DNA from: Geomonas ferrireducens
Lineage (GTDB): Bacteria > Desulfobacterota > Desulfuromonadia > Geobacterales > Geobacteraceae
DNA length: 64,000 bases
NCBI RefSeq assembly: GCF_004917065.1
Contig: NZ_SSYA01000002.1
Coordinates: 783,897 to 847,896, forward strand
Reading direction: 5' to 3'
Below the pieces are notes generated by a model. That model made no database searches, was not told where the DNA came from, and was given only the letters and a program-made list of their open reading frames with translations. The position numbers and the translations under genes were made by a program. Numbering within the stretch: the first letter of the stretch is position 1; each line of letters opens with the position of its first letter. Positions 27,149 through 36,502 of this stretch are shown here, piece after piece.

Positions 27149-28765
27149 TTAAGGCCTAGTACCTATGTAGCCTCTAGCGGCCGAGACCGGAACAGTGGCG
27201 CTGGAGAACGAACTGAAGCTGATGGCCCCAGTCACTTTACCGTGCTGCAGGTAGTCGACTGAGTCGAAGATCAGCCGTTTAGCGTAGATCTGATTGTGTG
27301 CGAAGGCGCCGGGTTCATGCTTTAGCAGGCTGAAGTTGAAAGCAGCCCCCATGTTTTGCCTGCCGTTCCCACCAATTGGGCCGACTGCATTCCAGTTCTT
27401 CGTTGCGAAGTAAGGGTAATTCGATGTGTAGCTCATTCCATAGTAGGAGAGCATGGCCTGCAAGAAATCAAGCGATGCCTGGTACCCTGCCTTCTCCTCT
27501 TCCAGTTTTGTGGCAGTCATTGCAAAACCACCCTGATGGCATTTAGTGCAGATTCCGCCGGCCTGCATGCCGGGCACGACCGAAAGGGTGTGGGTGCCGT
27601 TCGTCATGTGGCAGGAGACACAAGGACCATCTGTACCGGTGGCTCCGAAGCTGAATCCTGGAATGGACAGAGGCAACACGTAGTTGTTGATGCCGATGTT
27701 TTTGTGAGAGAAATGGGTGTTGCTGAAATCAAGCGACGGATCATATGCAGCCGGATCGCTGTAGTACTTGAATCCTACCTTGCTGTAGAGGATGGCTGCG
27801 GCGGCAAGATAATGCGGGTTGACAGCCGAAAAATCAGCATTGCCGAAGTCAGTTACTGCTTCGATGCCGGCCTCGTTAATCAAGCCGGTGTGGCACGGTA
27901 CGCAAAGGTTGGAGGTCGCAGCGTCAGCATAGGCTACGGTCTGCTGGGGGCCGGCTACCCCATAGGAGGCGGTATAGGCCCCAACGCGACGTACCCGATT
28001 CTTGAAGTTGTAGTCGGTGTGGCAAGCCTTACAGGTAAGAACTTCCCTGCTGGTGTCACCAGTTTGTGCCCAAGTCGTCGTGGGGAAGGGTGACGCGAAA
28101 TTTCCGTCCACGAAGTGGATGAAGCCTGTCGAAGTGTGGCAGCGCAGGCAGGTGTAGCTGTTGCCGATCTTTCGGTTCTTAAAGTCGTAAGTTGCCCAGG
28201 CGGCCCCCTTTACGTTTCCGTGCCCGGACTCAGCCCAATCCGAATGCTGGGTCCCCTTCGCCTGACCGGTCAGCGTGTTCACCTTGCCGTCTAGGATGCC
28301 GTTGTTGCCGAGATGGGGATCATGGCAACTCGTGCAAGAGGTTTGATAATTCTTGCTGACGTACATCGCGTCCGCCGCAGTGAGAACGTCGCTGGTGGTG
28401 GCCGCGGCGTAGTGTGCAGCGCTCAAGTGGCCGGTATGGCAGGAAAAACACTTGCCGGATGCATCTGGGTTGGTGTAGGGGATAGGGCCGACGCCGTTGT
28501 GCTGCGCACCGCCGCCATGGCAGTCCTGACAGCCGACCACGTGGAAGTTGTTGGTATAATGTGACGACGCCAGGTACGCTTGGTATATCGGTGTTCCTGC
28601 AACCGGGTCGATGGCGGTGCTATGGCACTGGGCGCATGCTGCCTCGCTGATTTTAGACACATCAGCAGAGGAGCCCCCTTCCTTGTTGCTCGAACCGCAT
28701 CCTGCGATGAAAGCGGTCGAAAGCATCGTTATGGCCGCCGAAAATCTTACTACCTTATTGATCAT
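27149..28765 (-). CDS. Outer-surface lipoprotein multiheme c-type cytochrome, nine CxxCH
   Basis: 538 residues from ATG 28765, preceded by AAGGAGGATTCAGA. The lipoprotein signal MINKVVRFSAAITMLSTAF ends in lipobox IAGC (C22). Nine CxxCH heme sites are visible (CAQCH, CQDCH, CFSCH, CTSCH, CLRCH, CKACH, CVPCH, CVSCH, CTKCH). It is the third gene of a porin / 8-heme / lipoprotein-cytochrome operon, the layout of the OmbB-OmaB-OmcB electron conduits of Geobacter, where this position is the cell-surface cytochrome. OmcB has 12 hemes and is larger, so this is a smaller relative. Confidence 0.88.
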   Translation of the reverse strand: MINKVVRFSAAITMLSTAFIAGCGSSNKEGGSSADVSKISEAACAQCHSTAIDPVAGTPIYQAYLASSHYTNNFHVVGCQDCHGGGAQHNGVGPIPYTNPDASGKCFSCHTGHLSAAHYAAATTSDVLTAADAMYVSKNYQTSCTSCHDPHLGNNGILDGKVNTLTGQAKGTQHSDWAESGHGNVKGAAWATYDFKNRKIGNSYTCLRCHTSTGFIHFVDGNFASPFPTTTWAQTGDTSREVLTCKACHTDYNFKNRVRRVGAYTASYGVAGPQQTVAYADAATSNLCVPCHTGLINEAGIEAVTDFGNADFSAVNPHYLAAAAILYSKVGFKYYSDPAAYDPSLDFSNTHFSHKNIGINNYVLPLSIPGFSFGATGTDGPCVSCHMTNGTHTLSVVPGMQAGGICTKCHQGGFAMTATKLEEEKAGYQASLDFLQAMLSYYGMSYTSNYPYFATKNWNAVGPIGGNGRQNMGAAFNFSLLKHEPGAFAHNQIYAKRLIFDSVDYLQHGKVTGAISFSSFSSATVPVSAARGYIGTRP

Positions 28766-28788
28766 TCTGAATCCTCCTTGGCTGTGTA

Positions 28789-29484
28789 TCAAAATGTTCC
28801 TGGTATGTGGCATTTAAGGCAGACCTTGTTTCCGGCCTTGTCCTTGTAGTTCGAGCTGATCCCTTTCCAATTGCGCGGATGCGGATTGGTCTTGCCGCTG
28901 GAGTGACACTGGATGCAAACGTCACCTTCCGGGTGGCAGACCTGGCAGGATTGCAAGTTGCGCCGAGCCTCGATGACATGTTCGTTGATTGCAGGTGCGT
29001 ACCGTTGGTTATTCGGCCCAAGCATCAAGTGCGACTTGATCCTCATGCTACCTTTCGGAAAGCGAGCATGGCAGGAGTTGCAGTATTTCTGGTCGTGGCA
29101 GCGGTAGCAGGTCTGCGGGTTCTCCTGGGCCTTGATCGGGTGCAGGTTCACGAAGTCACTGCGATGGCTCTTAGGCACATAGTCACGACCGTAGTTGGAC
29201 CTGGTGAGATCCGAGTTGATGCCGCCGCCCTGATGACAATCAAGACAGTAGGCCTGGGTGTGGCATTGGGCGCAGTTGTTGTTGGCTTTGCTTGCTAAGG
29301 TGCGATGGCCGCGCACCCAGTCCCTATCGTGGTTAAGTGCGACGCCCTCGCCCTTGTGGCAATCGTTGCACTCAGAGAGTGTCACCTGGGCGTATTCCTT
29401 GTGCTGCTGCTTTTCAGCCAATGCCTGTTTGGTATACAAGACGGGCAGGAGGCACAGCATACACATAAACAACAAGTTCCTCAC
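28789..29484 (-). CDS. Periplasmic eight-heme c-type cytochrome (OmaB-like)
   Basis: 231 residues with a signal peptide (MRNLLFMCMLCLLPVLYTKQALA) and eight CxxCH motifs: CNDCH, CAQCH, CLDCH, CYRCH, CNSCH, CQVCH, CIQCH, CLKCH. Both the size and the heme number equal those of Geobacter OmaB, the periplasmic partner that passes electrons through the porin. It is 14 bp from the porin gene upstream and 23 bp from the surface cytochrome, clearly one operon. Electron source and terminal acceptor are not shown by sequence. Confidence 0.9.
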   Translation of the reverse strand: MRNLLFMCMLCLLPVLYTKQALAEKQQHKEYAQVTLSECNDCHKGEGVALNHDRDWVRGHRTLASKANNNCAQCHTQAYCLDCHQGGGINSDLTRSNYGRDYVPKSHRSDFVNLHPIKAQENPQTCYRCHDQKYCNSCHARFPKGSMRIKSHLMLGPNNQRYAPAINEHVIEARRNLQSCQVCHPEGDVCIQCHSSGKTNPHPRNWKGISSNYKDKAGNKVCLKCHIPGTF

Positions 29485-29498
29485 TGTAGTACCCCTTT

Positions 29499-30713
29499 CT
29501 AGAAGTCGATATCAAAGCTCACGCGCCCCGACACGTTGGTCTCGTAGCGGGCGTTCACGTCGTCCTGGATCCTTCCTGAGACCCCCATATTGCTGGCAAG
29601 CTTGTAGGAGCTACCGAGCCAGTACCTGCGCGCGGTTTCCTCGTTGGTCATGGAATCGCGCTGGTACACATCGTAGGTAAACCCTGCGGCAACCTGGGAA
29701 ACCTTGTTGAGGTCGTAGGTCGCATCGATGATTACACCGTTCGTGTTGCCGTAGTAACCGTTTCGGTTGTCATACTCGATGTTCACCTTCAAAGGCTCGA
29801 TCGGGCGGATGCCGGTGCCTACATGGTAGACGTTGGCATGGCCGCCGTCGCCGTACCACTGACGGTTGTACCCAAAGTTCATCGACAACCTGTCATTCAA
29901 GGTGTAGTCGGCTCTGAACAGCGCCTCGGTGTAGTCGTTCACAGCAAACACAGAGTAGATTGAAGTTGTATCAAAGGTCGCATAGCTCCTGTAGTACTCC
30001 CCGGTAAAGATGAGATCCGATGTGGGGAAGTACTTTACCCCGCCCAGAACCTCGTTGAATGCCTCGGCAGTGATGTCGTATTTTGCATTGCCGTACAGCT
30101 TCACGTTGTTGAAGAGGTACTGCTTAAACGAGCCACCGATGATGTCTCTCGTGATATCACTGCCATCGAATTTTCGGAGCCAACTGACCTCCGCATCGGT
30201 TTCTCGGAAACCGCTCAAGTATGCAGCGAGACCGAATACGGTATTGCCAGCGTTTCCCGTTTCGCCGTTAAGGCCGAACACCACGTCGTGGCCACCAAGC
30301 ACCGTAAACGCAACAGGTCCTACGTTTTTCACCCCGATCAGTGCCCCGTCAACGATGGCACTGCCAGCTGAGACATCTACGAACTGGCGACCAATCCTAA
30401 GATCGATCTTTTCATAAAGGTCACGGTAGTCCCCATAGAAGTAGTAGAGTCTGCCATTGAGGCCGTCGCCATTGGTGAAGTCCTGAGACCCCCTGCCATA
30501 GCCATGAATAGTGAACTTTCCCTCCTTGTCGATGTTAGTGATTGAGAACCGCAGATATTCGGCCAGCTCAATCTGTCGTTTGCCATTCAGCATTTCATCG
30601 CTGAATGACTGAAACTGCGTGGAACTCCTGCCATGTATCTCCGTCGCCATACTCGTTGAGGCGGCGAACAGCGAGCAGAAGAACAACACTCCTTGCAACC
30701 CTCTAACCCCCAT
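29499..30713 (-). CDS. Outer-membrane porin of a porin-cytochrome conduit
   Basis: 404 residues from ATG 30713 (MGVRGLQGVLFFCSLFAASTSMA), preceded by AGGAGG; longer upstream readings lack support. After the signal peptide the protein is alternating polar/aromatic strands (for example FTIHGYGRGSQDF, RLYYFYGDYRDLYEK) and ends in VSFDIDF with a C-terminal Phe, the outer-membrane barrel signature. In Geobacter conduits such a barrel houses the 8-heme cytochrome across the outer membrane. It is first in the operon with the two cytochromes, the same order as ombB-omaB-omcB. Confidence 0.85.
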   Translation of the reverse strand: MGVRGLQGVLFFCSLFAASTSMATEIHGRSSTQFQSFSDEMLNGKRQIELAEYLRFSITNIDKEGKFTIHGYGRGSQDFTNGDGLNGRLYYFYGDYRDLYEKIDLRIGRQFVDVSAGSAIVDGALIGVKNVGPVAFTVLGGHDVVFGLNGETGNAGNTVFGLAAYLSGFRETDAEVSWLRKFDGSDITRDIIGGSFKQYLFNNVKLYGNAKYDITAEAFNEVLGGVKYFPTSDLIFTGEYYRSYATFDTTSIYSVFAVNDYTEALFRADYTLNDRLSMNFGYNRQWYGDGGHANVYHVGTGIRPIEPLKVNIEYDNRNGYYGNTNGVIIDATYDLNKVSQVAAGFTYDVYQRDSMTNEETARRYWLGSSYKLASNMGVSGRIQDDVNARYETNVSGRVSFDIDF

Positions 30714-30860
30714 CAAATAAGCCTCCTTACTTTGCATTGGAACAACTGGTGAATCAGAAGACCCTGTAATTGACCACCTCCTCCAGTTTGATAAATGGTG
30801 AAACATCACTACGATGTGAGAGATGCAAAAATAGGGGGGCACGATTTCCGGCAGCTTAAG

Positions 30861-30876
30861 AGCTAGAATTGTGCCA
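30861..30876 (-). promoter_or_regulatory. Candidate sigma-54 promoter of the porin-cytochrome operon
   Basis: On the minus strand TGGCAC-N5-TAGC (TGGCACAATTCTAGCT) matches the -24/-12 consensus TGGCAC-N5-TTGC except one base, with the essential GG and GC at the correct spacing. It lies about 150 bp upstream of the porin start. Sigma-54 activators, one intact and one decayed, are encoded on either side of this operon. Confidence 0.5.
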
Positions 30877-30928
30877 TTGCGTAACATACTAATTTAAAAC
30901 GATTGGGGATTTTTGAACGGTGGGAGGA

Positions 30929-30963
30929 TACCAAATGCGGTGATATGTTCACCGCATTTGGTA
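30929..30963. repeat. Perfect 15-bp inverted repeat with 5-base loop
   Basis: TACCAAATGCGGTGA (30929-30943), TATGT, TCACCGCATTTGGTA (30949-30963). No T run on either strand, so it is not a clear terminator for the hemerythrin gene; it may be an operator or a transcript-end stem. It is upstream of the porin promoter candidate. Confidence 0.55.
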
Positions 30964-31055
30964 ATATTGATTTATTGTGTCAAATACCGTAAAACAGAAG
31001 GATTTGAAATTACGACATATCACTAAGATGGAAATATCGGGGTTCGCGTGAGTGT

Positions 31056-31409
31056 TTAGTAGTCGCAATCAAATTTTCGAACGTGCTCAAGCCACTGCGC
31101 CTTGAGAAAATGCAGTTCGCGGGCAGGGACGTTGTCGCCGTAGCCATGCCCGTGGACAATCCTAGCGGCAAGTCTGCAGATGAACCTATGGTGCTCGCAG
31201 TGCTGCTGATAGTTCGGTAACCCGAGCACCTTCAGGTGGTCCTCCTCATCTTGAACATGAGCTACCATCTGCAAAAGTAGGAGGGCAATGGATTCTCTCC
31301 AATTGTGCTGTCTACCTTCGACCACATGGCACGCCACGTCATCTATCACGTTGACGATCCGGTGGAATCGGCTGTCCGTTCCCTGGTACACCATAGAAGA
31401 CATTCCCAT
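31056..31409 (-). CDS. Bacteriohemerythrin-like protein
   Basis: 117 residues from ATG 31409, preceded by GAGGAACGATCTTC. It has hemerythrin-type spacing of metal ligands: HVQDEEDH (H-x3-E), a QHCEHHRF group and the C-terminal WLEHVRKFD (H-x4-D). The N-terminal first-helix His is less clear. Hemerythrins bind a diiron site and carry or sense oxygen in microaerobic settings. There is no signaling domain, so it is a stand-alone carrier or scavenger. Near an oxidoreductase gene. Confidence 0.75.
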   Translation of the reverse strand: MGMSSMVYQGTDSRFHRIVNVIDDVACHVVEGRQHNWRESIALLLLQMVAHVQDEEDHLKVLGLPNYQQHCEHHRFICRLAARIVHGHGYGDNVPARELHFLKAQWLEHVRKFDCDY

Positions 31410-31505
31410 GAAGATCGTTCCTCAACGCTCTCTTTTGTAGAAAAAAGCTACAAGACAGACGCCGACCCAGACGAGCAAAGTGAGCAAGACTACGACTTTC
31501 ATCCT

Positions 31506-32138
31506 CTAAAAGCTCAGTGCGGCCAAGCGGGCCTTTATCATAGCTGCTTCTTTGTATTCTTCAGCCAGGTCCGGCATGGCATCGACGCCTTCCAGCACGA
31601 TTGCTTCGAAGTTTTCGATCCCCATGAAGCCCATAATCGACTTAAGGTAGGGTACCGAATGGTCCTCTTCATTGCCATAGTGGAAGCCCCCATTCGAGTG
31701 AATATGGAGACATTTTCTACCCTGATTTTTCAGCAGGCCCACAGCGCCGGTCGGAGTGTAGGTGAATGTTTTGCCAACCACGCATACCGTATCTATGTAC
31801 ATCTTTAATTCCGCAGGGAACCCGAGATTGAACATCGGTGTCACGAACACATACTTGTCTGCTGCAATGAATTGGTCTGCATGCTTCCAGATGCGGTCGA
31901 CTTTGCGTCCTTCGTGGTAGGAGAGGGATGCGAGACCGTCTCCACTACGCAATTTCCCCCAACCAGACAGCACATCGGCATCGATGCGTTGAATGTTGTC
32001 TCGGTAAAGGTCAAGAAAATGCACCTCGTCCTCCGGGTTATGCTTTATGTACTCGTTTAGAAACTCATTCCCCACTGAAAGACTGCGGGAAATTTCCATA
32101 GGTTTAAGGTTGCAGGTCACGTAGAGTAATTTTGCCAT
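31506..32138 (-). CDS. azoR: FMN-dependent NADH-azoreductase/quinone reductase
   Basis: 210 residues from ATG 32138 ([13 protein letters not shown]), preceded by AAGGAGAACATC. The flavodoxin-like fold has the FMN phosphate loop near SRSLSVG and the AzoR signatures [19 protein letters not shown] (about 90-108) and [10 protein letters not shown]. It reduces azo dyes and quinones by two-electron transfer from NADH, protecting against quinone stress. It sits between a hemerythrin gene and a drug-efflux operon, consistent with a detoxification role. Confidence 0.87.
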   Translation of the reverse strand: MAKLLYVTCNLKPMEISRSLSVGNEFLNEYIKHNPEDEVHFLDLYRDNIQRIDADVLSGWGKLRSGDGLASLSYHEGRKVDRIWKHADQFIAADKYVFVTPMFNLGFPAELKMYIDTVCVVGKTFTYTPTGAVGLLKNQGRKCLHIHSNGGFHYGNEEDHSVPYLKSIMGFMGIENFEAIVLEGVDAMPDLAEEYKEAAMIKARLAALSF

Positions 32139-32288
32139 GATGTTCTCCTTCATAGTGTTTTTCCTGTTGGCTTTCGCCTGGTGTTCCCATATCCCCATTT
32201 TGCAGATGACAGCACTGATGCGGACATAGACCAAAGCAGTTAATATCTAATGATCAATTGGAGGCATTCTCGACTTTTCATTGGTTGT

Positions 32289-33365
32289 TTATCCTTCCTC
32301 ATCATCCTTCGATTGCTTTTTTGCGTTCGGACCTGTTCCAATCTCAATCGTTGGCTGCACAGACATGCCAACTCGTAATTGCTTGCTTGCGACCTGGCCG
32401 GGGGCAATACTTATGCGCACAGGCAAACGCTGAATTATTTTGGTGAAATTGCCTGTTGCGTTCTGCGGTGCGACTGGGGCAAATGAAGCACCGCTTGCTG
32501 GTGACAAGCTTGCGACGCTGCCCGAAAGGACCACGCCAGGCAGTGTGTCAACGCGGATCGTAACGGATTGTCCTGGGCGAATACGGGCAAGCTGCGTTTC
32601 CCGGAAGTTGGCTTCGATATAGACCTTATCCAGCGGCACCACTGCCAGCAGAGGCATACCGGTGGTGACGAAGGCACCCTGGCGCACGGAACGGCGTGCT
32701 ATGGTCCCGTCTATGGGAGCGACGATCTTGGTGTAGGAAAGGTTGAGTTCGGCCGCAGCTTGTACGGCCTTGGCCCGCTGCAGCGAGCTTTCCGCTTTTT
32801 TCAGATCGGCTTCAAGTATCGATGTTTGCTGTCGGGCCGCTTCTACGCCGGCCTTGTCGCGGTCGAGCGCTGCCAGGTGCACCTGTAATTGGGTCTCCGC
32901 ATTCTGGGCCTCCTGGCGAGTTCCTGAACCATCAGTTGACAGGTTGCGATAACGCTCAGTATTGGCTTTCGCGAGGGCAATCGAAGCTTCATCCGACCTA
33001 ACGGCAGCTTGAGCCTGCTGGATAGTTGACGCATTTCGCTTGATGGTTGCCTTCAGGCTTTCAATGGCGGCCTGTGCTGCTCCTGCCTCTGCTTGAGCGC
33101 TCTGGACGGAAACCTTCAGGTCGTGGTCGTCGATTACCGCCAGTAGCTGACCAGCCTTTACGGTTTCGTTATCGTCCACAAGAACACGAGCTATCTGCCC
33201 GTTAACTCGCGGGGCTACCAGGGTAAAATCCGCCCGTACATATGCATCATCGGTTGATTGCCTATCCGCATCGGATTGGTGATGATTGAGAAGGTAAATA
33301 CCCGCTCCGACTACGGACACAAGAAGGAGACCGGAAATGATCATTGCTGTTTTTGGAAATGCCAT
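32289..33365 (-). CDS. emrA: EmrA-type HlyD membrane fusion protein
   Basis: 358 residues. One N-terminal membrane helix (IISGLLLVSVVGAGIYLL) is followed by biotinyl-lipoyl half motifs (TLVAPRVNGQIARVLVDDNETVKAGQLLAVID), a long coiled-coil hairpin (about 80-190) and a beta barrel (VAPIDGTIARRSVRQGAFV). It is the periplasmic adaptor that links an EmrB pump to an outer-membrane channel. Four bases separate it from the pump gene upstream, so they form one operon. Substrate class is unknown. Confidence 0.9.
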   Translation of the reverse strand: MAFPKTAMIISGLLLVSVVGAGIYLLNHHQSDADRQSTDDAYVRADFTLVAPRVNGQIARVLVDDNETVKAGQLLAVIDDHDLKVSVQSAQAEAGAAQAAIESLKATIKRNASTIQQAQAAVRSDEASIALAKANTERYRNLSTDGSGTRQEAQNAETQLQVHLAALDRDKAGVEAARQQTSILEADLKKAESSLQRAKAVQAAAELNLSYTKIVAPIDGTIARRSVRQGAFVTTGMPLLAVVPLDKVYIEANFRETQLARIRPGQSVTIRVDTLPGVVLSGSVASLSPASGASFAPVAPQNATGNFTKIIQRLPVRISIAPGQVASKQLRVGMSVQPTIEIGTGPNAKKQSKDDEEG

Positions 33366-33369
33366 TGTC

Positions 33370-34938
33370 TTATCCTTTGTTTGTGATAGGTGCTGAGGTT
33401 TGCCGAGCCGGAGCCGCTATGTAATCCATTCGTAATACGAAAGGTATGAGCAGGACCGCCAGCGCGGCGAGCATCAGATAGCTGTCAGCATTGGCCAAAA
33501 CAAAAGCCTGCTGACGAGCACTGTCAGTTAATGCGGCTAGGTTGTCTTGGGATAGCGGTATATTCGCAGAAATCCGGCCGATGCGATCCACAAGCATCTC
33601 CGAATGAAAATGCTGACGTAGACGGAAAAAATGACCGATCATAGCACCGCCAAAAATTACCCCAAAGGCGCGCAGGGTATTGATGGTGCCGGCCACAAAG
33701 GGGCCTTCCATCGGTTGCACCACGCTGGTCGTCAAGAACAACAGACCAACCACCGCCATGGCCTGCCCGGCGGCCTGCAGCATCTGTGCTAGTACGAACT
33801 GATCAACAATCCAACTGGCCGTTATATGCGTGCAGAGCAGACATGCGACTGCGATCAAACCTATTCCAGAAGCCATAACTATGCGGGCGTCCACCCACTT
33901 CCGGTAAAATAGCGAGGCTACGGCAAGCGATAGAACCGGCTGAGGCAAAGCGATCAGGAGCCCGATCGGGGCGCTCTGCAAGCTGCGGTAGCCCCATAAA
34001 GCTTCAAGATGCATCCCCGGCAACTTCGAGCTGGACATCATGACCATCAGCAGGAAAACGAAGACTGAAAAACCCACGCCCAAGTTTCGTTTTTGCAGCA
34101 ACAGTTGCGGCTTTATGAACGGGGCCGGGTAATACCACTGGCGGATCAGGAAGACGACCATCATGGAAATGCCGCCACCGATCAACCAGCAGAGCAAGTC
34201 AGAGTGCCACCAATCCAGGCGCTCCCCCTGGTCCAGCCCGATGGCTAGCATTCCCAAGGCCGCCGCGCCGCATACCATGCCGAACCAGTCGGTCTGTCCT
34301 AGACGCTCTGGCCGTGTCGGGTCCTGTGGAATTCCCCACCATCCCATCCCCATCGCCAGTAACCCGAAAGGCAGGTTTTGCCAATAAAGCAGGCGCCAAT
34401 CAAACCAAACATCAGTCCAGTTACTGGCCATCCAGAGCCCTAGATTGGGCGAAAAAGTGGCCGTCAAGGCGTACAGCGACATACCGTACAGGCGAATTGG
34501 TATTGGGAAAAACCGCAACGCCGATAGCATGAGAATCGGGATCAGCATCCCCCCCGCAACTCCCTGAAAGCTGCGCAGCAACAGCAAGGCAGACAGGTCG
34601 TGTACTAAGGGGATGATGAAAGAGAGCAGGACAAACAGTCCCGTCATCAACATGTGGAAACGCCTAAGGGAAATGATCGTTGCCAACCAGATAGAGAAAG
34701 GCATCGCGATCAATTCCGCGGCAACGTACACGGTGTTGAGCCAGCTACCCTCATCTGCCCCAAGGCCAAGTACCCCGCGCACGTCGGCCAGCGCCAGAGA
34801 GCCGATGCGATTGCTTAGGCCTGCTACCATGGCGGAAATGAGGATGCCCAGGAAACCAGTGAACAGGCGCCCACTGAATGGAGTCGCTGGTGCGTTACCG
34901 GGAGGTGCGGGAGTTGATGTAGCCTGATTCGCACTCAT
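33370..34938 (-). CDS. emrB: EmrB-type MFS efflux pump (DHA2 family)
   Basis: 522 residues with about 14 predicted membrane segments, beginning LFTGFLGILISAMVAGLSN and with the DHA2-type region PFSIWLATIISLRRFHMLMTGLF. It exports hydrophobic drugs or phenolic compounds using the proton gradient. It overlaps the outer-membrane channel gene by 4 bp (ATGA, 34935-34938) and is followed after 4 bases by the emrA-like adaptor gene. It completes a tripartite Gram-negative efflux system. Confidence 0.9.
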   Translation of the reverse strand: MSANQATSTPAPPGNAPATPFSGRLFTGFLGILISAMVAGLSNRIGSLALADVRGVLGLGADEGSWLNTVYVAAELIAMPFSIWLATIISLRRFHMLMTGLFVLLSFIIPLVHDLSALLLLRSFQGVAGGMLIPILMLSALRFFPIPIRLYGMSLYALTATFSPNLGLWMASNWTDVWFDWRLLYWQNLPFGLLAMGMGWWGIPQDPTRPERLGQTDWFGMVCGAAALGMLAIGLDQGERLDWWHSDLLCWLIGGGISMMVVFLIRQWYYPAPFIKPQLLLQKRNLGVGFSVFVFLLMVMMSSSKLPGMHLEALWGYRSLQSAPIGLLIALPQPVLSLAVASLFYRKWVDARIVMASGIGLIAVACLLCTHITASWIVDQFVLAQMLQAAGQAMAVVGLLFLTTSVVQPMEGPFVAGTINTLRAFGVIFGGAMIGHFFRLRQHFHSEMLVDRIGRISANIPLSQDNLAALTDSARQQAFVLANADSYLMLAALAVLLIPFVLRMDYIAAPARQTSAPITNKG

Positions 34939-36452
34939 TGTTGCGGGCCTCCAGATTCACCCGTCTGGGATGCCCATCCCCCCCCGAGCGCCTTGTACAG
35001 GTTGACCATGGCGATGGAGACACGGCTCGTGTTGTCGGCGAGTTCCATCTGGCTGGCCAGCAATGAGCGCTGCGCTGTCAACACCATCAGATATTCGGCG
35101 GCGCCCTGCTCATAGCGCCTCAGCGCGACAGCATAGGCCTTGCGGTACTCGTCGAAGGCGAGTGTGAGTTGCTCCCTGCGCCTTTGGACATCGGCGTAGG
35201 CGCTGAGCGTGTCATCAACTTCATGCCAGGCGTGCAGTACCGTTTGCTGGTAGGCGATCGCCGCTTCCTGTTGACGAGCCTCACTCAAGGCAAGCGTGCC
35301 TTTTAGCCTGCCACCTTCGAAGAGGGGCAGGTAGAGAGTCGGTCCCACTGCGAAGGTGCGCGATGCCCAGTTGCCGAAGGTGTCCAGGTTGAGGGACTGA
35401 AAACCGAGACTGCCGTTCAGGCTTATGCGCGGATAGAAATCAGCTTTGGCTACACCGATGGCAGCTGTCGCAGCATGCAGGCGTGCTTCGGCTTGGAGGA
35501 TGTCGGGGCGACGGCGCGCAAGTTCAGAGGACAATCCGATTGGCACTTTGCTTGGCACGGGCGGGATTTGGTGCGTTGGTGTCAACAAGGAATTCAGTGC
35601 ACGAGGAGGTTCACCAAGCAGCAATGCCAGGGCATTCATCAGCGCGTCACGTTGTTCCTCGAGACGCGGGACCAGCGCCTTTGTCGATGCCAACTGTGCA
35701 GCCGATGCCGACGACTCGAAGCGGGTGGCTACGCCATTTTTCACGCGACTGTCCGCCAGCTTAAGAGCATTTTCGGCAATGGCCAGGTTTTGGCGGGTAA
35801 TGTCCAATTGCGTCTGGACGTGGCGCAACTGAATGTAGGCGCGAGCGACCTCTGCGGCAATGGATACGCGCACCCCTTCTCGTTGGAACGCGCTTGCCTG
35901 CAGCGATGCCGCAGCAGACTCGCCGGTCCTCCGGGCGTGCCCCCACAAGTCGATTTCCCAACTCGCGTTGAATCCCGCCTGCATAATATCGTACGGACTG
36001 TCGGGAGCGCCAAGTAGCGCCATTTGGCCGTTTGCACTGTCCGCGGCCCGCGCATAGGAACCGCCTAGGCTGAGATGCGGAAGCCCTACAGAATTGGCGA
36101 CGCCGGTCTGCGCACGGCTTTGCGCCAGACGCGCAGCCGCCAACTGCAGATCGAGGTTCCCTTTCTGAGCGCGTTCTTGAAGTTCGCTCAGGATCTCGTC
36201 GTTGAACAGCGTCCACCATGCTGTCTCCATCTTCCCCGTCACTACTTGGCTCTGCCTGCCGATTTCGTCGGTGGTCTCCATGAGGTGCGCGGGAGGCGTG
36301 CTCACCGGCCTCTTGAAATCAGGGCCGACGGCGCATGCGCTCAGGAAGGCGAGGCTCAGGAACACGGGCAAGTGGCGGATGTATTTTCTTCCATCCGGCC
36401 GGTTTGTGAACTTTCTAGTCATGTCAAAAACGTTTTCATTTCCAAACCGCAT
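34935..36452 (-). CDS. Outer-membrane efflux channel lipoprotein (NodT/TolC family)
   Basis: 505 residues. An N-terminal signal ends in lipobox LSAC, followed by AVGPDFKRP, the exact start typical of NodT-type channels. The helical hairpins with RRPDILQAEARLHAATAAIGVAKADFYPRI are the family hallmark. It forms the outer-membrane duct for the EmrAB pump encoded next. Start 36452 gives an unusually long n-region; ATG 36422 (MTRKFTNRP) is an alternative, without a better ribosome site. Gene order channel-pump-adaptor is common in proteobacteria. Confidence 0.88.
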   Translation of the reverse strand: MRFGNENVFDMTRKFTNRPDGRKYIRHLPVFLSLAFLSACAVGPDFKRPVSTPPAHLMETTDEIGRQSQVVTGKMETAWWTLFNDEILSELQERAQKGNLDLQLAAARLAQSRAQTGVANSVGLPHLSLGGSYARAADSANGQMALLGAPDSPYDIMQAGFNASWEIDLWGHARRTGESAAASLQASAFQREGVRVSIAAEVARAYIQLRHVQTQLDITRQNLAIAENALKLADSRVKNGVATRFESSASAAQLASTKALVPRLEEQRDALMNALALLLGEPPRALNSLLTPTHQIPPVPSKVPIGLSSELARRRPDILQAEARLHAATAAIGVAKADFYPRISLNGSLGFQSLNLDTFGNWASRTFAVGPTLYLPLFEGGRLKGTLALSEARQQEAAIAYQQTVLHAWHEVDDTLSAYADVQRRREQLTLAFDEYRKAYAVALRRYEQGAAEYLMVLTAQRSLLASQMELADNTSRVSIAMVNLYKALGGGWASQTGESGGPQQ

Positions 36453-36502
36453 GATCTACCCCAGACAAGTGTTAAACGAAGCTTGTAAAGTCGCCGGATC
36501 GC

